Assembly (NCBI GenBank): GCA_965200685.1
Contig: OZ241379.1
Coordinates: 3,906,001 to 3,970,000 of the forward strand
Length of the DNA: 64,000 bases
Direction of reading: 5' to 3'
Source: Bin5 sp965200685
GTDB taxonomy: Bacteria > Chloroflexota > Anaerolineae > Caldilineales > Caldilineaceae
This document shows positions 52,121-59,711 of the stretch, in pieces (position 1 is the stretch's first letter; each line of letters begins with the position of its first letter). The notes beneath the pieces were generated by a model. That model made no database searches and was not told the DNA's origin. It saw only the letters and a list, made by a program, of their open reading frames with translations. Made by a program: the position numbers and the translations under genes.

Positions 52121-52957
52121 CTACTCAGCTGCCTCTAGCATGCGTCCATTGGAGAGGACAAGATGATAGCCCGCCATCTTGGTCGCCTCGCGCACAGACG
52201 GACGCACACGATAACTGAAACAGACAGGAACGATTTCTCCCTCCAAGTGGCCGGCAGCACGAGTGAGCAGAAAGGTAAAGCGTTCTACATCGCGTATCGT
52301 CAGATTAAACTTCACCTCTCCCACTATCCATAAGGTCGTATCCGGCCGCAAGGGATCATGGGCCTGTCCGAAAACATCGATCTCTTCCTCTTCGCCATTC
52401 CACATCTGCCAAGCACGGTCGAGTTCATCTATCTGCCATCCCAACTCACGCTCCAGCACATCGTGGATCATAATGGCGGCCACTTCTTCTAGGTCCCCGC
52501 CCATGCGGTCGCTCATGCCACCCACCTGGCGAGCCAGGCCGCCCATCTGTCGGGTCAGTCCGTCTACCTGTCGGGTCAGTCCGTCTACCTGTCGGGTCAG
52601 TTGCTGGAGCGCGTGTTCGGTGTGTTGTTGCGACTCTGCCAGTTCCTCTACGCGTTGTTCAGTGCGCTGTTGCGCCTCCGCTAGGTGCTGTTGTGCCTCT
52701 GCTAGGTCCTCTACGCGTTGTTCAGTGCGCTGTTGCGCCTCCGCTAGGTGCTGTTGTGCCTCTGCTAGGTCCTCTACGCGCTGTTCAGTGCGCTGTTGCG
52801 CGTGTGCCAGCTCCTTGACGATCCCTTTAAGCTCGTTAAAATCATCGGCGCGTACCAGATCATGGTACGCATCGTAGATGACTTCTGATAAGACCTCGGC
52901 CTGTTGACCGACAAAGACACGACCAAGCTTTTCGCGCATGCGTGTGCGGTTTACCAT
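52121..52957 (-). CDS. Coiled-coil protein with PD-(D/E)XK nuclease-like domain, paralogue 1 (3 repeat units)
   Basis: A 278-residue protein starting 'MVNRTRMREKLGRVF'; GGAG lies 10 nt upstream of the ATG. Residues about 1-45 form a helical head, followed by a coiled coil with three RTEQRVEDLAEAQQ units (14 residues) and 7-residue variants such as HLAEAQQ and GLTRQVD. The C-terminal domain has Asp in 'EEIDVFGQAHD' and Glu-x-Lys in 'IVGEVKFNL', the PD-(D/E)XK arrangement seen in DUF3782-type proteins. Function is unknown. Unlike paralogues 2 and 4 it lacks the upstream -10 region. Confidence 0.75.
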   Translation of the reverse strand: MVNRTRMREKLGRVFVGQQAEVLSEVIYDAYHDLVRADDFNELKGIVKELAHAQQRTEQRVEDLAEAQQHLAEAQQRTEQRVEDLAEAQQHLAEAQQRTEQRVEELAESQQHTEHALQQLTRQVDGLTRQVDGLTRQMGGLARQVGGMSDRMGGDLEEVAAIMIHDVLERELGWQIDELDRAWQMWNGEEEEIDVFGQAHDPLRPDTTLWIVGEVKFNLTIRDVERFTFLLTRAAGHLEGEIVPVCFSYRVRPSVREATKMAGYHLVLSNGRMLEAAE

Positions 52958-52989
52958 GAATATTGATCTCCATGTATCTGAATCTAGTA

Positions 52990-53044
52990 ATAAACAGATA
53001 TGCGAGGACATGCGCTTCATTGACCCTCAACTGAATCTGTTTAT
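52990..53044 (-). promoter_or_regulatory. Inverted repeat in the leader of paralogue 1
   Basis: ATAAACAGAT (52990-52999) and ATCTGTTTAT (53035-53044) are exact inverse complements. The same pair precedes paralogues 2 (53949-53958, 53983-53992) and 4 (63185-63194, 63230-63239). It may be an operator or an mRNA hairpin. Confidence 0.5.
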
Positions 53045-53112
53045 CAAATTATACAAACTGTGGTGGACCTTTGTGCTAGGTCTTCAAACAGAGAGGTTGA
53101 CACCTCATCATA

Positions 53113-53916
53113 TTACATCATGCGTCCATTGGAGAGGACAAGATGATAGCCCGCCATCTTGGTGGCCTCGCGCACAGACGGACGCACACGATAACTGAAA
53201 CAGACAGGAACGATTTCTCCCTCCAAGTGGCCGGCAGCACGAGCGAGCAGAAAGGTAAAGCGTTCTACATCGCGCATCGTCAGATTGAACTTCACCTCTC
53301 CCACTATCCATAAGGTCGTATCCGGCCGCAAAGGATCATGGGCCTGTCCGAAAACATCGATCTCTTCCTCTTCTCCATTCCACATCTGCCAAGCACGGTC
53401 GAGTTCATCTATCTGCCATCCCAACTCTCGCTCCAGCACATCGTGTACCATAATGGCGGCCACTTCTTCTAGGTCCCCGCCCATGCGGTCGCTCATACCT
53501 CCCACCTGGCGAGCCAGTCCACCTACCTGGCGGGTCAGTTGCTGAAGTGCTTGTTCGGTGTGTTGTTGCGCTTCGGCTAGGTCCTCTACGCGTTGTTCGG
53601 TGCGTTGTTGTGCCTCTGCTAGGTCCTCTACGCGTTGTTCGGTGCGCTGTTGTGCCTCTGCTAGGTCCTCTACGCGTTGTTCAGTGCGCTGTTGCGCCTC
53701 CGCTAGGTGTTGTTGTGCTTCCGCTAGGTCCTCTACGCGCTGTTCAGTGCGCTGTTGCGCGTGTGCCAACTCCTTGACGATCCCTTTAAGCTCGTTAAAG
53801 TCATCGGCGCGTACCAGATCATGGTACGCATCGTAGATGACTTCTGATAAGACCTCGGCCTGTTGACCGACAAAGACACGACCAAGCTTTTCGCGCATGC
53901 GTGTGCGGTTTACCAT
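53113..53916 (-). CDS. Coiled-coil protein with PD-(D/E)XK nuclease-like domain, paralogue 2 (4 repeat units)
   Basis: A 267-residue protein nearly identical to paralogue 1 in the head and nuclease-like domain. It has four RTEQRV units and lacks the extra GLTRQVD heptads. The active-site-like Asp ('EIDVFG') and Glu-x-Lys ('GEVK') are retained. It is upstream of paralogue 1 in the same direction, and the 196 bp between them is shared repeat flank. A promoter directly upstream is well formed. Confidence 0.75.
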   Translation of the reverse strand: MVNRTRMREKLGRVFVGQQAEVLSEVIYDAYHDLVRADDFNELKGIVKELAHAQQRTEQRVEDLAEAQQHLAEAQQRTEQRVEDLAEAQQRTEQRVEDLAEAQQRTEQRVEDLAEAQQHTEQALQQLTRQVGGLARQVGGMSDRMGGDLEEVAAIMVHDVLERELGWQIDELDRAWQMWNGEEEEIDVFGQAHDPLRPDTTLWIVGEVKFNLTMRDVERFTFLLARAAGHLEGEIVPVCFSYRVRPSVREATKMAGYHLVLSNGRMM

Positions 53917-53995
53917 GAATATTGATCTCCATGTATCTGAATCTAGTAATAAACAGATATGCCCCATTTGGCCCTCAACTGAATCTGTTTATCAC

Positions 53996-54024
53996 ATTAT
54001 AGCACAAATATTCTAATTATACAA
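53996..54024 (-). promoter_or_regulatory. Sigma-70-type promoter of paralogue 2
   Basis: Minus strand: TTGTAT (54024-54019), 17-bp spacer, TATAAT (54001-53996). The inverted repeat ATAAACAGAT/ATCTGTTTAT begins a few bases downstream, overlapping the expected transcript start. Confidence 0.65.
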
Positions 54025-54101
54025 ACTGTGGTGGACCATAATACCACCTCTCGTAAGTGGCCTCTGATGTTTTATGGATCTCTGACCCTATACATTGTGG
54101 A

Positions 54102-56027
54102 TCATCGTTCAGGGATGTCGTTCTCACTTCTAGAGTATGATGTTTTGGGTGAGCGTTCAGGAATATTGACGGTCACATTTACGCCCGGCATCCTCATTCC
54201 CGATTGCCGACGCCGGAAGATACCCCAGCGCAGCAACAGGTACAAAATAAGAAGACTTGACAATAGGTACAGCATATTGGGCAGCGTTCCGTATTTACGC
54301 CAGAAGAGCTGCCAAGGAACCTCACGGGAGATTACACGCTCTGTGTCTTCCAGCACTTTGGTTACTTGCCCCACCGCTGATTCCTCCTGGGAGGCCAGAA
54401 AATCCAGAGTCTCCTGTATATTCGGGCTTTCCAGAAGAGCTTGGCGCATATCCTCAAATCTCAGTTTGGACATCAATGCCGGCTCCTGCAGGATGCGGTC
54501 CACCAGTAGATTTGTTTCATGGAGCGGTAGTTCTGCGAGATAGATGGTCAGCCAAGAAAGGTCTTCAGTCGATAAATCCATGAGAACTGACCGTGTCTGC
54601 TCTGTCGGCAGCCCAAGCAGAAGATCCTGATCTACCTGATTCAGCCCCATCAATTTTTGAATGGCGGCTGGGTCTTGCAGGGCCAGAACTCGCTCCAATG
54701 TCTTTCGGTCCCTGAACTCAGAGGGCGAGGCAATGCGGTACAATTCCGTCTCAACGACCTGAACGATTGCTTCGCCGGCCAGGTCGGCCCAAGCGATAAC
54801 TAAGTCCGGATCCCCGCCCACTTGCAGGATATCGAAAGCTGATTGGGGGAGAGAAAAAATACGTTCAAACTGACCCATGTCAATGGTGCGGGCCAACTGC
54901 TCTGGTTCCAGCTTCTCGTCCGCCAGCGCGACCAATTCGGCCAGCTTATCCACTTGAGCGGCGGTTGAATTGTCCAGAAGCGTCTGGAAGCGTGAATTTG
55001 TTCGCGCTAGGTACAGTACGCGAGGGAATTTCAAGCGTAGGTCTTGCCATTCGCTGAAAACGTCGTTGGCGACAGAGCGAGCCAGTTCTGGCAGTGTGGC
55101 TTGCATCTCTGCGTCCACTGCTTCCGCGATCTGTGCCCGAATCTCTGCCTTTACATCCGGCCCCTGTAGAGACTCTCGAATTTGGGGAAGAGCACCTTCG
55201 CCAGATTCGATCAGGTCCCAGAGAATGAGGCCGGCACCGATAATCCAACCGGCGAGAGGAATCACTGAAGTGGCCACCCGGCCCAGAATACGTACAACGA
55301 CTTTACCGGCGATGTTTTGGGCCACTTTTTGCGCCAACCGCTTGGCGACCTGTGTACCGATGATGATACCGACACCGGCCAGAGATCCCATGCGAGTCTC
55401 TAGGATATCAGTGAAGTTTGTATCCACACCCGAGCCGAAAGCCGTCTCGTCGATCCCAGCCTTGATCTGTTCATCCAATATAGAGATCATTGTTTGGGAA
55501 AAGGTGTTGCCGATAAATTCCTGCACACACAGCAGGGCCGAAGAGGCCGACTTTGCCGTCATCACACCAATTTCGTCGGCTAGATCATCGGCAATTTCCT
55601 TTGACAACTGGTCAACAGTGTCACGGAAAACCTGGGAGCCGAAAGCATAATTGGCGACTTTTGTGGTCAGTTCTTCTGCTTGCTCCACGGACCAACCGGA
55701 CAGAACCCGGTTCCAGTAGTCCTCTTCGCCGCGCACCCGTTCAATTGCGCTGTCCACTGCCACATCAACAGTGGCATCCACGTCCAGATCCACCCATTTA
55801 CGGTCGACAATCTCTGCTACCCGCAGGCTGCTCTGCTCCGCCTTGAATACCGATTGGGTGATGGCATTCAACTCATCGCGTAAGCGGGCATCTTCGATCT
55901 GTTCGCATTCTTGGAAGGTATAAATGGGTGTGGTTTCTTGGGCGCGCGCTGTTTTCGCCGGCAGAATCGCGACGAGTACGAGAATCATGAATGCGTAAGT
56001 CGTATAAGCACGTCTACGGCTGTGCAT
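54102..56027 (-). CDS. Secreted/membrane-anchored protein of unknown function
   Basis: A 641-residue protein I do not recognise. It has a signal peptide (about residues 10-30, ending 'TARAQ'), a long, mostly helical, acidic extracytoplasmic region, a Gly/Ile/Val-rich hydrophobic stretch (about 228-280), and a C-terminal membrane helix ('LLSSLLILYLLLRW', about 590-605) followed by a short basic and Ser/Arg-rich cytoplasmic tail. Repeated phrases such as 'ILxxPALMSKLRFEDMRQALL' suggest helical repeats near 500-560. It follows leuA by 17 bp, but that gap is heptad-repeat sequence and no ribosome-binding site is evident, so co-transcription is uncertain. Confidence 0.65.
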   Translation of the reverse strand: MHSRRRAYTTYAFMILVLVAILPAKTARAQETTPIYTFQECEQIEDARLRDELNAITQSVFKAEQSSLRVAEIVDRKWVDLDVDATVDVAVDSAIERVRGEEDYWNRVLSGWSVEQAEELTTKVANYAFGSQVFRDTVDQLSKEIADDLADEIGVMTAKSASSALLCVQEFIGNTFSQTMISILDEQIKAGIDETAFGSGVDTNFTDILETRMGSLAGVGIIIGTQVAKRLAQKVAQNIAGKVVVRILGRVATSVIPLAGWIIGAGLILWDLIESGEGALPQIRESLQGPDVKAEIRAQIAEAVDAEMQATLPELARSVANDVFSEWQDLRLKFPRVLYLARTNSRFQTLLDNSTAAQVDKLAELVALADEKLEPEQLARTIDMGQFERIFSLPQSAFDILQVGGDPDLVIAWADLAGEAIVQVVETELYRIASPSEFRDRKTLERVLALQDPAAIQKLMGLNQVDQDLLLGLPTEQTRSVLMDLSTEDLSWLTIYLAELPLHETNLLVDRILQEPALMSKLRFEDMRQALLESPNIQETLDFLASQEESAVGQVTKVLEDTERVISREVPWQLFWRKYGTLPNMLYLLSSLLILYLLLRWGIFRRRQSGMRMPGVNVTVNIPERSPKTSYSRSENDIPER

Positions 56028-56032
56028 GGGTT

Positions 56033-56078
56033 TGCAGTCAGTGATTAGTGGCTCGGAACTGCAGCCACTGGGGTGGCA
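56033..56078. repeat. Heptad-type repeat overlapping the leuA stop codon
   Basis: The sequence GCAGTCAGTGATTAGTGGCTC followed by GAACTGCAGCCACTGG resembles the other junction repeats. It supplies the last residues and the stop of leuA. Confidence 0.5.
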
Positions 56079-57832
56079 GCGATCGACACGGCTGAACTCT
56101 CTGTCCCTTGGGCTGCCAGCAGTTTGTTGAGTGCTTGCAGGTAAGCCTTCACGCTCGCGACGATGATATCCGTATCCACACCCCGCCCGCTGAATAGTTG
56201 CCGTCGCGGCCGGCCTTGGGCGGTTCTGCTATATCCCCGGCTATCCGGCACTTCGATCCGGACAGTCACCTCTCCATTCGCATCAATTCCTTCAGTGACC
56301 GCCTGCACCAGAAATTCCGTCAACTCGTTGGGCTGCTGTACGATTTTGTCAATACATCCGTAGGCCGCGTCCACTGGGCCCGTACCAAAACCAGCATTCA
56401 TGATCTCCTCTCCACTTTCAGTGTGGCGAAGAGTCACCACTGCTGTAGGCGTCATATTCGTGCCACATTGGACCTGCACACCTAGCAGTTCCCAAACCTC
56501 AACTGGCTGGTAAAGCTCATCCCCCACCAGTGCCTCGATATCGGCATCGGTGACATTCTTTTTTTTATCCGCCAGATCCTTGAAACGACGGAAAATATCG
56601 TTCAACTCATCCCTGTCTAGATGATAGCCCATCTCCTCCAGCCGCACCCGCAGGGCATGACGGCCAGAATGTTTGCCAAGCACCAGCCGGCTCTGGTTGA
56701 GCCCAATGGTATTTGCATCCATAATTTCGTAGGTACGCTTATTCTTTAGCATCCCGTCCTGATGGATGCCAGCCTCATGGGCGAAAGCGTTGGTGCCAAC
56801 AATCGCTTTGTTGGGCTGGATCACCATGCCGGTATAGCGGCTGACCATATCGCTGGCACGATGGATCTCTTGGCTACGAATGTTCGTGTTCAGATCGAAT
56901 ACAGATTGCCGAGTGTACAGGGCCATGACCGTTTCTTCTAGGCTGGTATTGCCCGCCCGTTCACCGATGCCGTTGACCGTCACTTCGATCTGGCGAGCAC
57001 CGTTCTGCACGCCGGCCAGTGTGTTGGCTGTGGCCAGGCCTAGATCGTTGTGGCAGTGGACGCTGAAAATCACGTCCCGGCCGCCTTCTACATTCTCCCG
57101 CAGATACTGAATCAGGTCGCCGAACTCTTCCGGCGTGGTGTAGCCGACCGTATCGGGAATATTGAGGGTGGTAGCACCGGCTTTGATCGCCACGCTCAAC
57201 ACCTCTACCAGAAATTCAGAATCGCTGCGGCCAGCGTCCTCCGGGCTAAATTCAACGTTATCACACAGGCTGCGAGCGTACTGCACCATATCACCAACGG
57301 TTTCTAGCACTTCATCGCGGGACATACGCAACTTGTGTTCCATATGGATATCGCTTGTAGCGAGAAAGGTGTGGATGCGTGGGCGTACCGCGCCCTGTAC
57401 AGCCTCCCAAGCTTTATCGATGTCGCCTTTATTAGCCCGGGCCAGGCCGGCAATGATCGGCGGTGCGGTCACCTTGCCATCCTTATCAAGGCGTGGTGTG
57501 CGCCCAACAGTCTCCGCGATATGCTTGACAGCCGCCAGATCCCCAAGAGAGGCCGCCGGGAATCCGGCCTCCATAATATCAATGCCCAAGCGGGACAATT
57601 GGCGGGCGATCTCCAGCTTCTCCTGCTCGTTGAGGGTAGCACCCGGAGACTGTTCACCATCTCGCAGGGTGGTGTCGAATACCAGAACCGTTTTGCCTTG
57701 GGCCACATCTCGCGCCCATTCGTTGGTATCAACAATATGGAACTGTTCCACATCAACCGTAGGGCTATCATCTACATCAGGGCCTATCATGCTCTCAGAA
57801 TGACGCTCACTTCCGTCCAAATTTATGCTCAT
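56045..57832 (-). CDS. leuA: 2-isopropylmalate synthase
   Basis: A 595-residue enzyme, the first committed step to leucine (acetyl-CoA + 2-oxoisovalerate). 'FDTTLRDGEQSPGATLN' (about residues 53-69), 'CHNDLGLATANTLAGV' and 'VNGIGERAGN' are LeuA signatures, and a C-terminal allosteric domain is present, ending in 'GRGVDTDIIVASVKAYL'. The ATG at 57832 has TTGGAGGAACC upstream; its first bases overlap the stop of a small upstream ORF (ATGA). The last codons, 'TPVAAVPSH', and the stop lie in heptad-repeat DNA. Confidence 0.96.
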   Translation of the reverse strand: MSINLDGSERHSESMIGPDVDDSPTVDVEQFHIVDTNEWARDVAQGKTVLVFDTTLRDGEQSPGATLNEQEKLEIARQLSRLGIDIMEAGFPAASLGDLAAVKHIAETVGRTPRLDKDGKVTAPPIIAGLARANKGDIDKAWEAVQGAVRPRIHTFLATSDIHMEHKLRMSRDEVLETVGDMVQYARSLCDNVEFSPEDAGRSDSEFLVEVLSVAIKAGATTLNIPDTVGYTTPEEFGDLIQYLRENVEGGRDVIFSVHCHNDLGLATANTLAGVQNGARQIEVTVNGIGERAGNTSLEETVMALYTRQSVFDLNTNIRSQEIHRASDMVSRYTGMVIQPNKAIVGTNAFAHEAGIHQDGMLKNKRTYEIMDANTIGLNQSRLVLGKHSGRHALRVRLEEMGYHLDRDELNDIFRRFKDLADKKKNVTDADIEALVGDELYQPVEVWELLGVQVQCGTNMTPTAVVTLRHTESGEEIMNAGFGTGPVDAAYGCIDKIVQQPNELTEFLVQAVTEGIDANGEVTVRIEVPDSRGYSRTAQGRPRRQLFSGRGVDTDIIVASVKAYLQALNKLLAAQGTESSAVSIAATPVAAVPSH

Positions 57833-58008
57833 CTCAGGGTTCCTCCAAAGGTGAATCGGTAGAATGATGAATTGTTTTGCCTGCCCGTTTTGGGCATGGT
57901 GTGGCAACATAAAAGACTGTTGTTTGATGATTGCTGCTGTAGCAGCGAACCATTGTGTAGAAAATCAGAGTCAATTATAAGATCACTAAGGTCATCATCC
58001 ACGTCCAT
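57829..58008 (-). CDS. Small ORF between ilvC and leuA, possibly a leader or coupling ORF
   Basis: A 59-residue frame behind an unusually strong Shine-Dalgarno sequence (AAAGGAGGTG), which is very close to the ATG; a GTG two codons later (58002) has better spacing. The product starts acidic ('MDVDDDLSDLIIDSD') and is then Ser/Asn/Gln-rich, resembling no family I know. Its TGA overlaps the leuA ATG, so it could couple leuA translation. A tiny alternative frame (57975-57998) encodes MMTLVIL-stop, which would suit a branched-chain amino acid leader. I cannot decide between them. Confidence 0.35.
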   Translation of the reverse strand: MDVDDDLSDLIIDSDFLHNGSLLQQQSSNNSLLCCHTMPKTGRQNNSSFYRFTFGGTLR

Positions 58009-58020
58009 CACCTCCTTTCA

Positions 58021-58038
58021 GGCGAAAAACTTTCGCCC
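58021..58038 (-). other. Short hairpin after ilvC
   Basis: GGCGAA and TTCGCC form a 6-bp stem with a small loop within 7 bp of the ilvC stop. No T tract follows, so it is a poor terminator; ilvC and leuA may be co-transcribed. Confidence 0.4.
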
Positions 58039-58043
58039 GTAGC

Positions 58044-59045
58044 CTATATCTCCTTTGCGTCCAGAAACGTCATCATCTGGCGTAACTCTTTGCCGACGTT
58101 TTCCAGTTGCAGATTTTGTTCTTTTTGGCGGCGTTCGTAGTAGGTTTTGCCGCCACCGTGATATTCGTCCATCCACTCCTCCGCGAATGCGCCGGACTGA
58201 ACATCGGCCAGAATTTCCTTCATTACTGCCTTTGTCTCGTCGGTGATCACCCGCTGGCCACTCTTGTAATCACCCCATTCAGCCGTATCACTGACGCTAT
58301 AGCGCATGTAATTGAGGCCGCCTTGGTACATGAGATCGACGATCAATTTGAGCTCGTGCAGACATTCAAAGTAGGCAATCTCCGGTTGGTAGCCCGCGTC
58401 GACTAATGTTTCAAAACTAGCCTTGATGAGCTCGCTGACACCGCCACACAGAACCACCTGCTCACCGAACAGGTCCGTTTCTGTTTCTTCAGCGAAGGTC
58501 GTTTCTATGACACCAGCACGGGTTGAGCCGATCGCCTTTGCATAGGCCAGGGCGTTGGCCAGAGCATTGCCCGATGTGTCCTGATGAATTGCAACCAAGG
58601 CTGGCACGCCGGATCCTTCTGTGTAGACTTCTCGCACCCGATGGCCGGGTGCTTTGGGCGCAACCATCGACACATCTACATTGTCCGGGGCAATAATAAA
58701 GCCGTAGCGAATGTTGAACCCATGTGCGAACATGAGTGTATTACCGGGCTTCAGGTTGGGGGCGATATGCTCATCATACACCTTGCCCTGAATCGGGTCG
58801 GGAATCACGACCATAATCATATCTGATTCGGCAGTGGCAGCGGCTACATTCAGCACCCGCAATCCGTCGGCTTCTGCTTTGGCCTTGCTGCGGCTGCTCT
58901 CATGCAGCCCGATTCGCACGTCCAAGCCGCTGTCCTGCATATTCAGCGCGTGAGCATGTCCCTGACTACCATAGCCGATAACGGCAATCTTCTTGTTTTG
59001 GAGCCTCTGCATGTCCGCGTCGTTCTCATAGTAGATCGTTGCCAT
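58044..59045 (-). CDS. ilvC: Ketol-acid reductoisomerase (class I)
   Basis: A 333-residue short-form KARI that converts acetolactate and acetohydroxybutyrate to dihydroxy acids with NADPH and Mg2+. The nucleotide loop 'VIGYGSQGHAHALNM' is at about residues 22-36; the cofactor-specificity segment 'GLHESSRSKAKA' has the Arg and Ser residues that usually go with NADPH. The acid metal ligands are visible in 'ETDLFGEQ' and 'ECLHELKLI'. It follows ilvH by 105 bp of partly heptad-repeat sequence. Confidence 0.97.
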   Translation of the reverse strand: MATIYYENDADMQRLQNKKIAVIGYGSQGHAHALNMQDSGLDVRIGLHESSRSKAKAEADGLRVLNVAAATAESDMIMVVIPDPIQGKVYDEHIAPNLKPGNTLMFAHGFNIRYGFIIAPDNVDVSMVAPKAPGHRVREVYTEGSGVPALVAIHQDTSGNALANALAYAKAIGSTRAGVIETTFAEETETDLFGEQVVLCGGVSELIKASFETLVDAGYQPEIAYFECLHELKLIVDLMYQGGLNYMRYSVSDTAEWGDYKSGQRVITDETKAVMKEILADVQSGAFAEEWMDEYHGGGKTYYERRQKEQNLQLENVGKELRQMMTFLDAKEI

Positions 59046-59099
59046 TGTCCTTGCTTCTTTCTATGAAATTGGATATCGAAATTGATGAAACTTCTGAAC

Positions 59100-59142
59100 T
59101 TCAATGACCAATAATTGCAGGTCACTGATCGCTAGTGTGACA
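59100..59142. repeat. Heptad-type repeat between ilvH and ilvC
   Basis: TCAATGACCAATAATTGCAG and GTCACTGATCGCTAGTG are loose 7-bp units of the family found at other gene junctions. Confidence 0.45.
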
Positions 59143-59150
59143 CACGGCCT

Positions 59151-59693
59151 TTAACCGTTGCCGTTCAGGTGTGCTGTAGCTTTGAAGACGGATATGGACT
59201 GTTTTTTTGATGTCCGGTCGTCTCCTCGACACAACGCCACCCGGCCAGTCCGCACCATCTCTTCAATACCGAACGGATTCAGCAGCTCGACGAGCGAATC
59301 AACTTTCTCCTCGGTACCGACGACCTGCAACACAAGATTTTCAGTGCTAACATCAACGATCTGTGCTCGGTAGATTTCAGCGAACTGCATGATCTCGCTG
59401 CGGGTCGCTGCGGTCGTTTGCACTCGAATCAGTGCCAGTTCCCGCAGAACGGATGACTGGTTTGTGATGTCTTCCACGGCCGTGACATCGATCACCTTAC
59501 GCATCTGTTTGATCACTTGAGCCGCCACCCGCTCGTCTCCATCCACGACAAATGTCATGCGGCTGATGCCCGGTGTCTCGCTGTGACTGACCTGAAGGCT
59601 GTCGATATTGAAGTTACGCCTGCGTAGCATACCAGACACCCGATTAAGCACACCGGGCTTGTCTCGCATCCAAGCGACGAGAGTGTATTTCAT
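59151..59693 (-). CDS. ilvH: Acetolactate synthase small (regulatory) subunit
   Basis: A 180-residue regulatory subunit of normal length. It opens with an ACT domain ('WMRDKPGVLNRVSGMLRRR', about residues 8-26), the site of valine feedback control in homologues, followed by the conserved C-terminal domain ending 'EEMVRTGRVALCRG'. It lies 18 bp after ilvB. Confidence 0.95.
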   Translation of the reverse strand: MKYTLVAWMRDKPGVLNRVSGMLRRRNFNIDSLQVSHSETPGISRMTFVVDGDERVAAQVIKQMRKVIDVTAVEDITNQSSVLRELALIRVQTTAATRSEIMQFAEIYRAQIVDVSTENLVLQVVGTEEKVDSLVELLNPFGIEEMVRTGRVALCRGDDRTSKKQSISVFKATAHLNGNG

Positions 59694-59711
59694 AGGTTCC
59701 CCCTATTGTGA

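Larger units (their letters stand above)
52100..54045 (-). repeat. Left pair of ~0.9-1 kb long repeats (paralogues 1 and 2 with flanks)
   Basis: Two direct copies that include the gene, the 3' flank 'CAACCTCTCTGTTTGAAG' and the 5' flank 'CCACCACAGTTTGTATAATT' (both read on the minus strand). They are inverted relative to the pair at 62105-64000. Confidence 0.75.

Noticed and set aside
52620..52800. Tandem repeats considered as a CRISPR array
   Set aside because: The units are 42 and 21 bp with no unique spacers and stay in frame within a coiled-coil gene.
52263..52877. Ser/Cys/Arg-rich open frames opposite the coiled-coil repeats (also at 53558-53836, 62203-62649 and 63352-63840)
   Set aside because: They are reverse complements of the RTEQRV repeat array and are present only because the repeats avoid stops in that frame.
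58021..58038. Hairpin after ilvC as a transcription terminator
   Set aside because: Only a 6-bp stem with no T tract on the transcript, so read-through to leuA is more likely.
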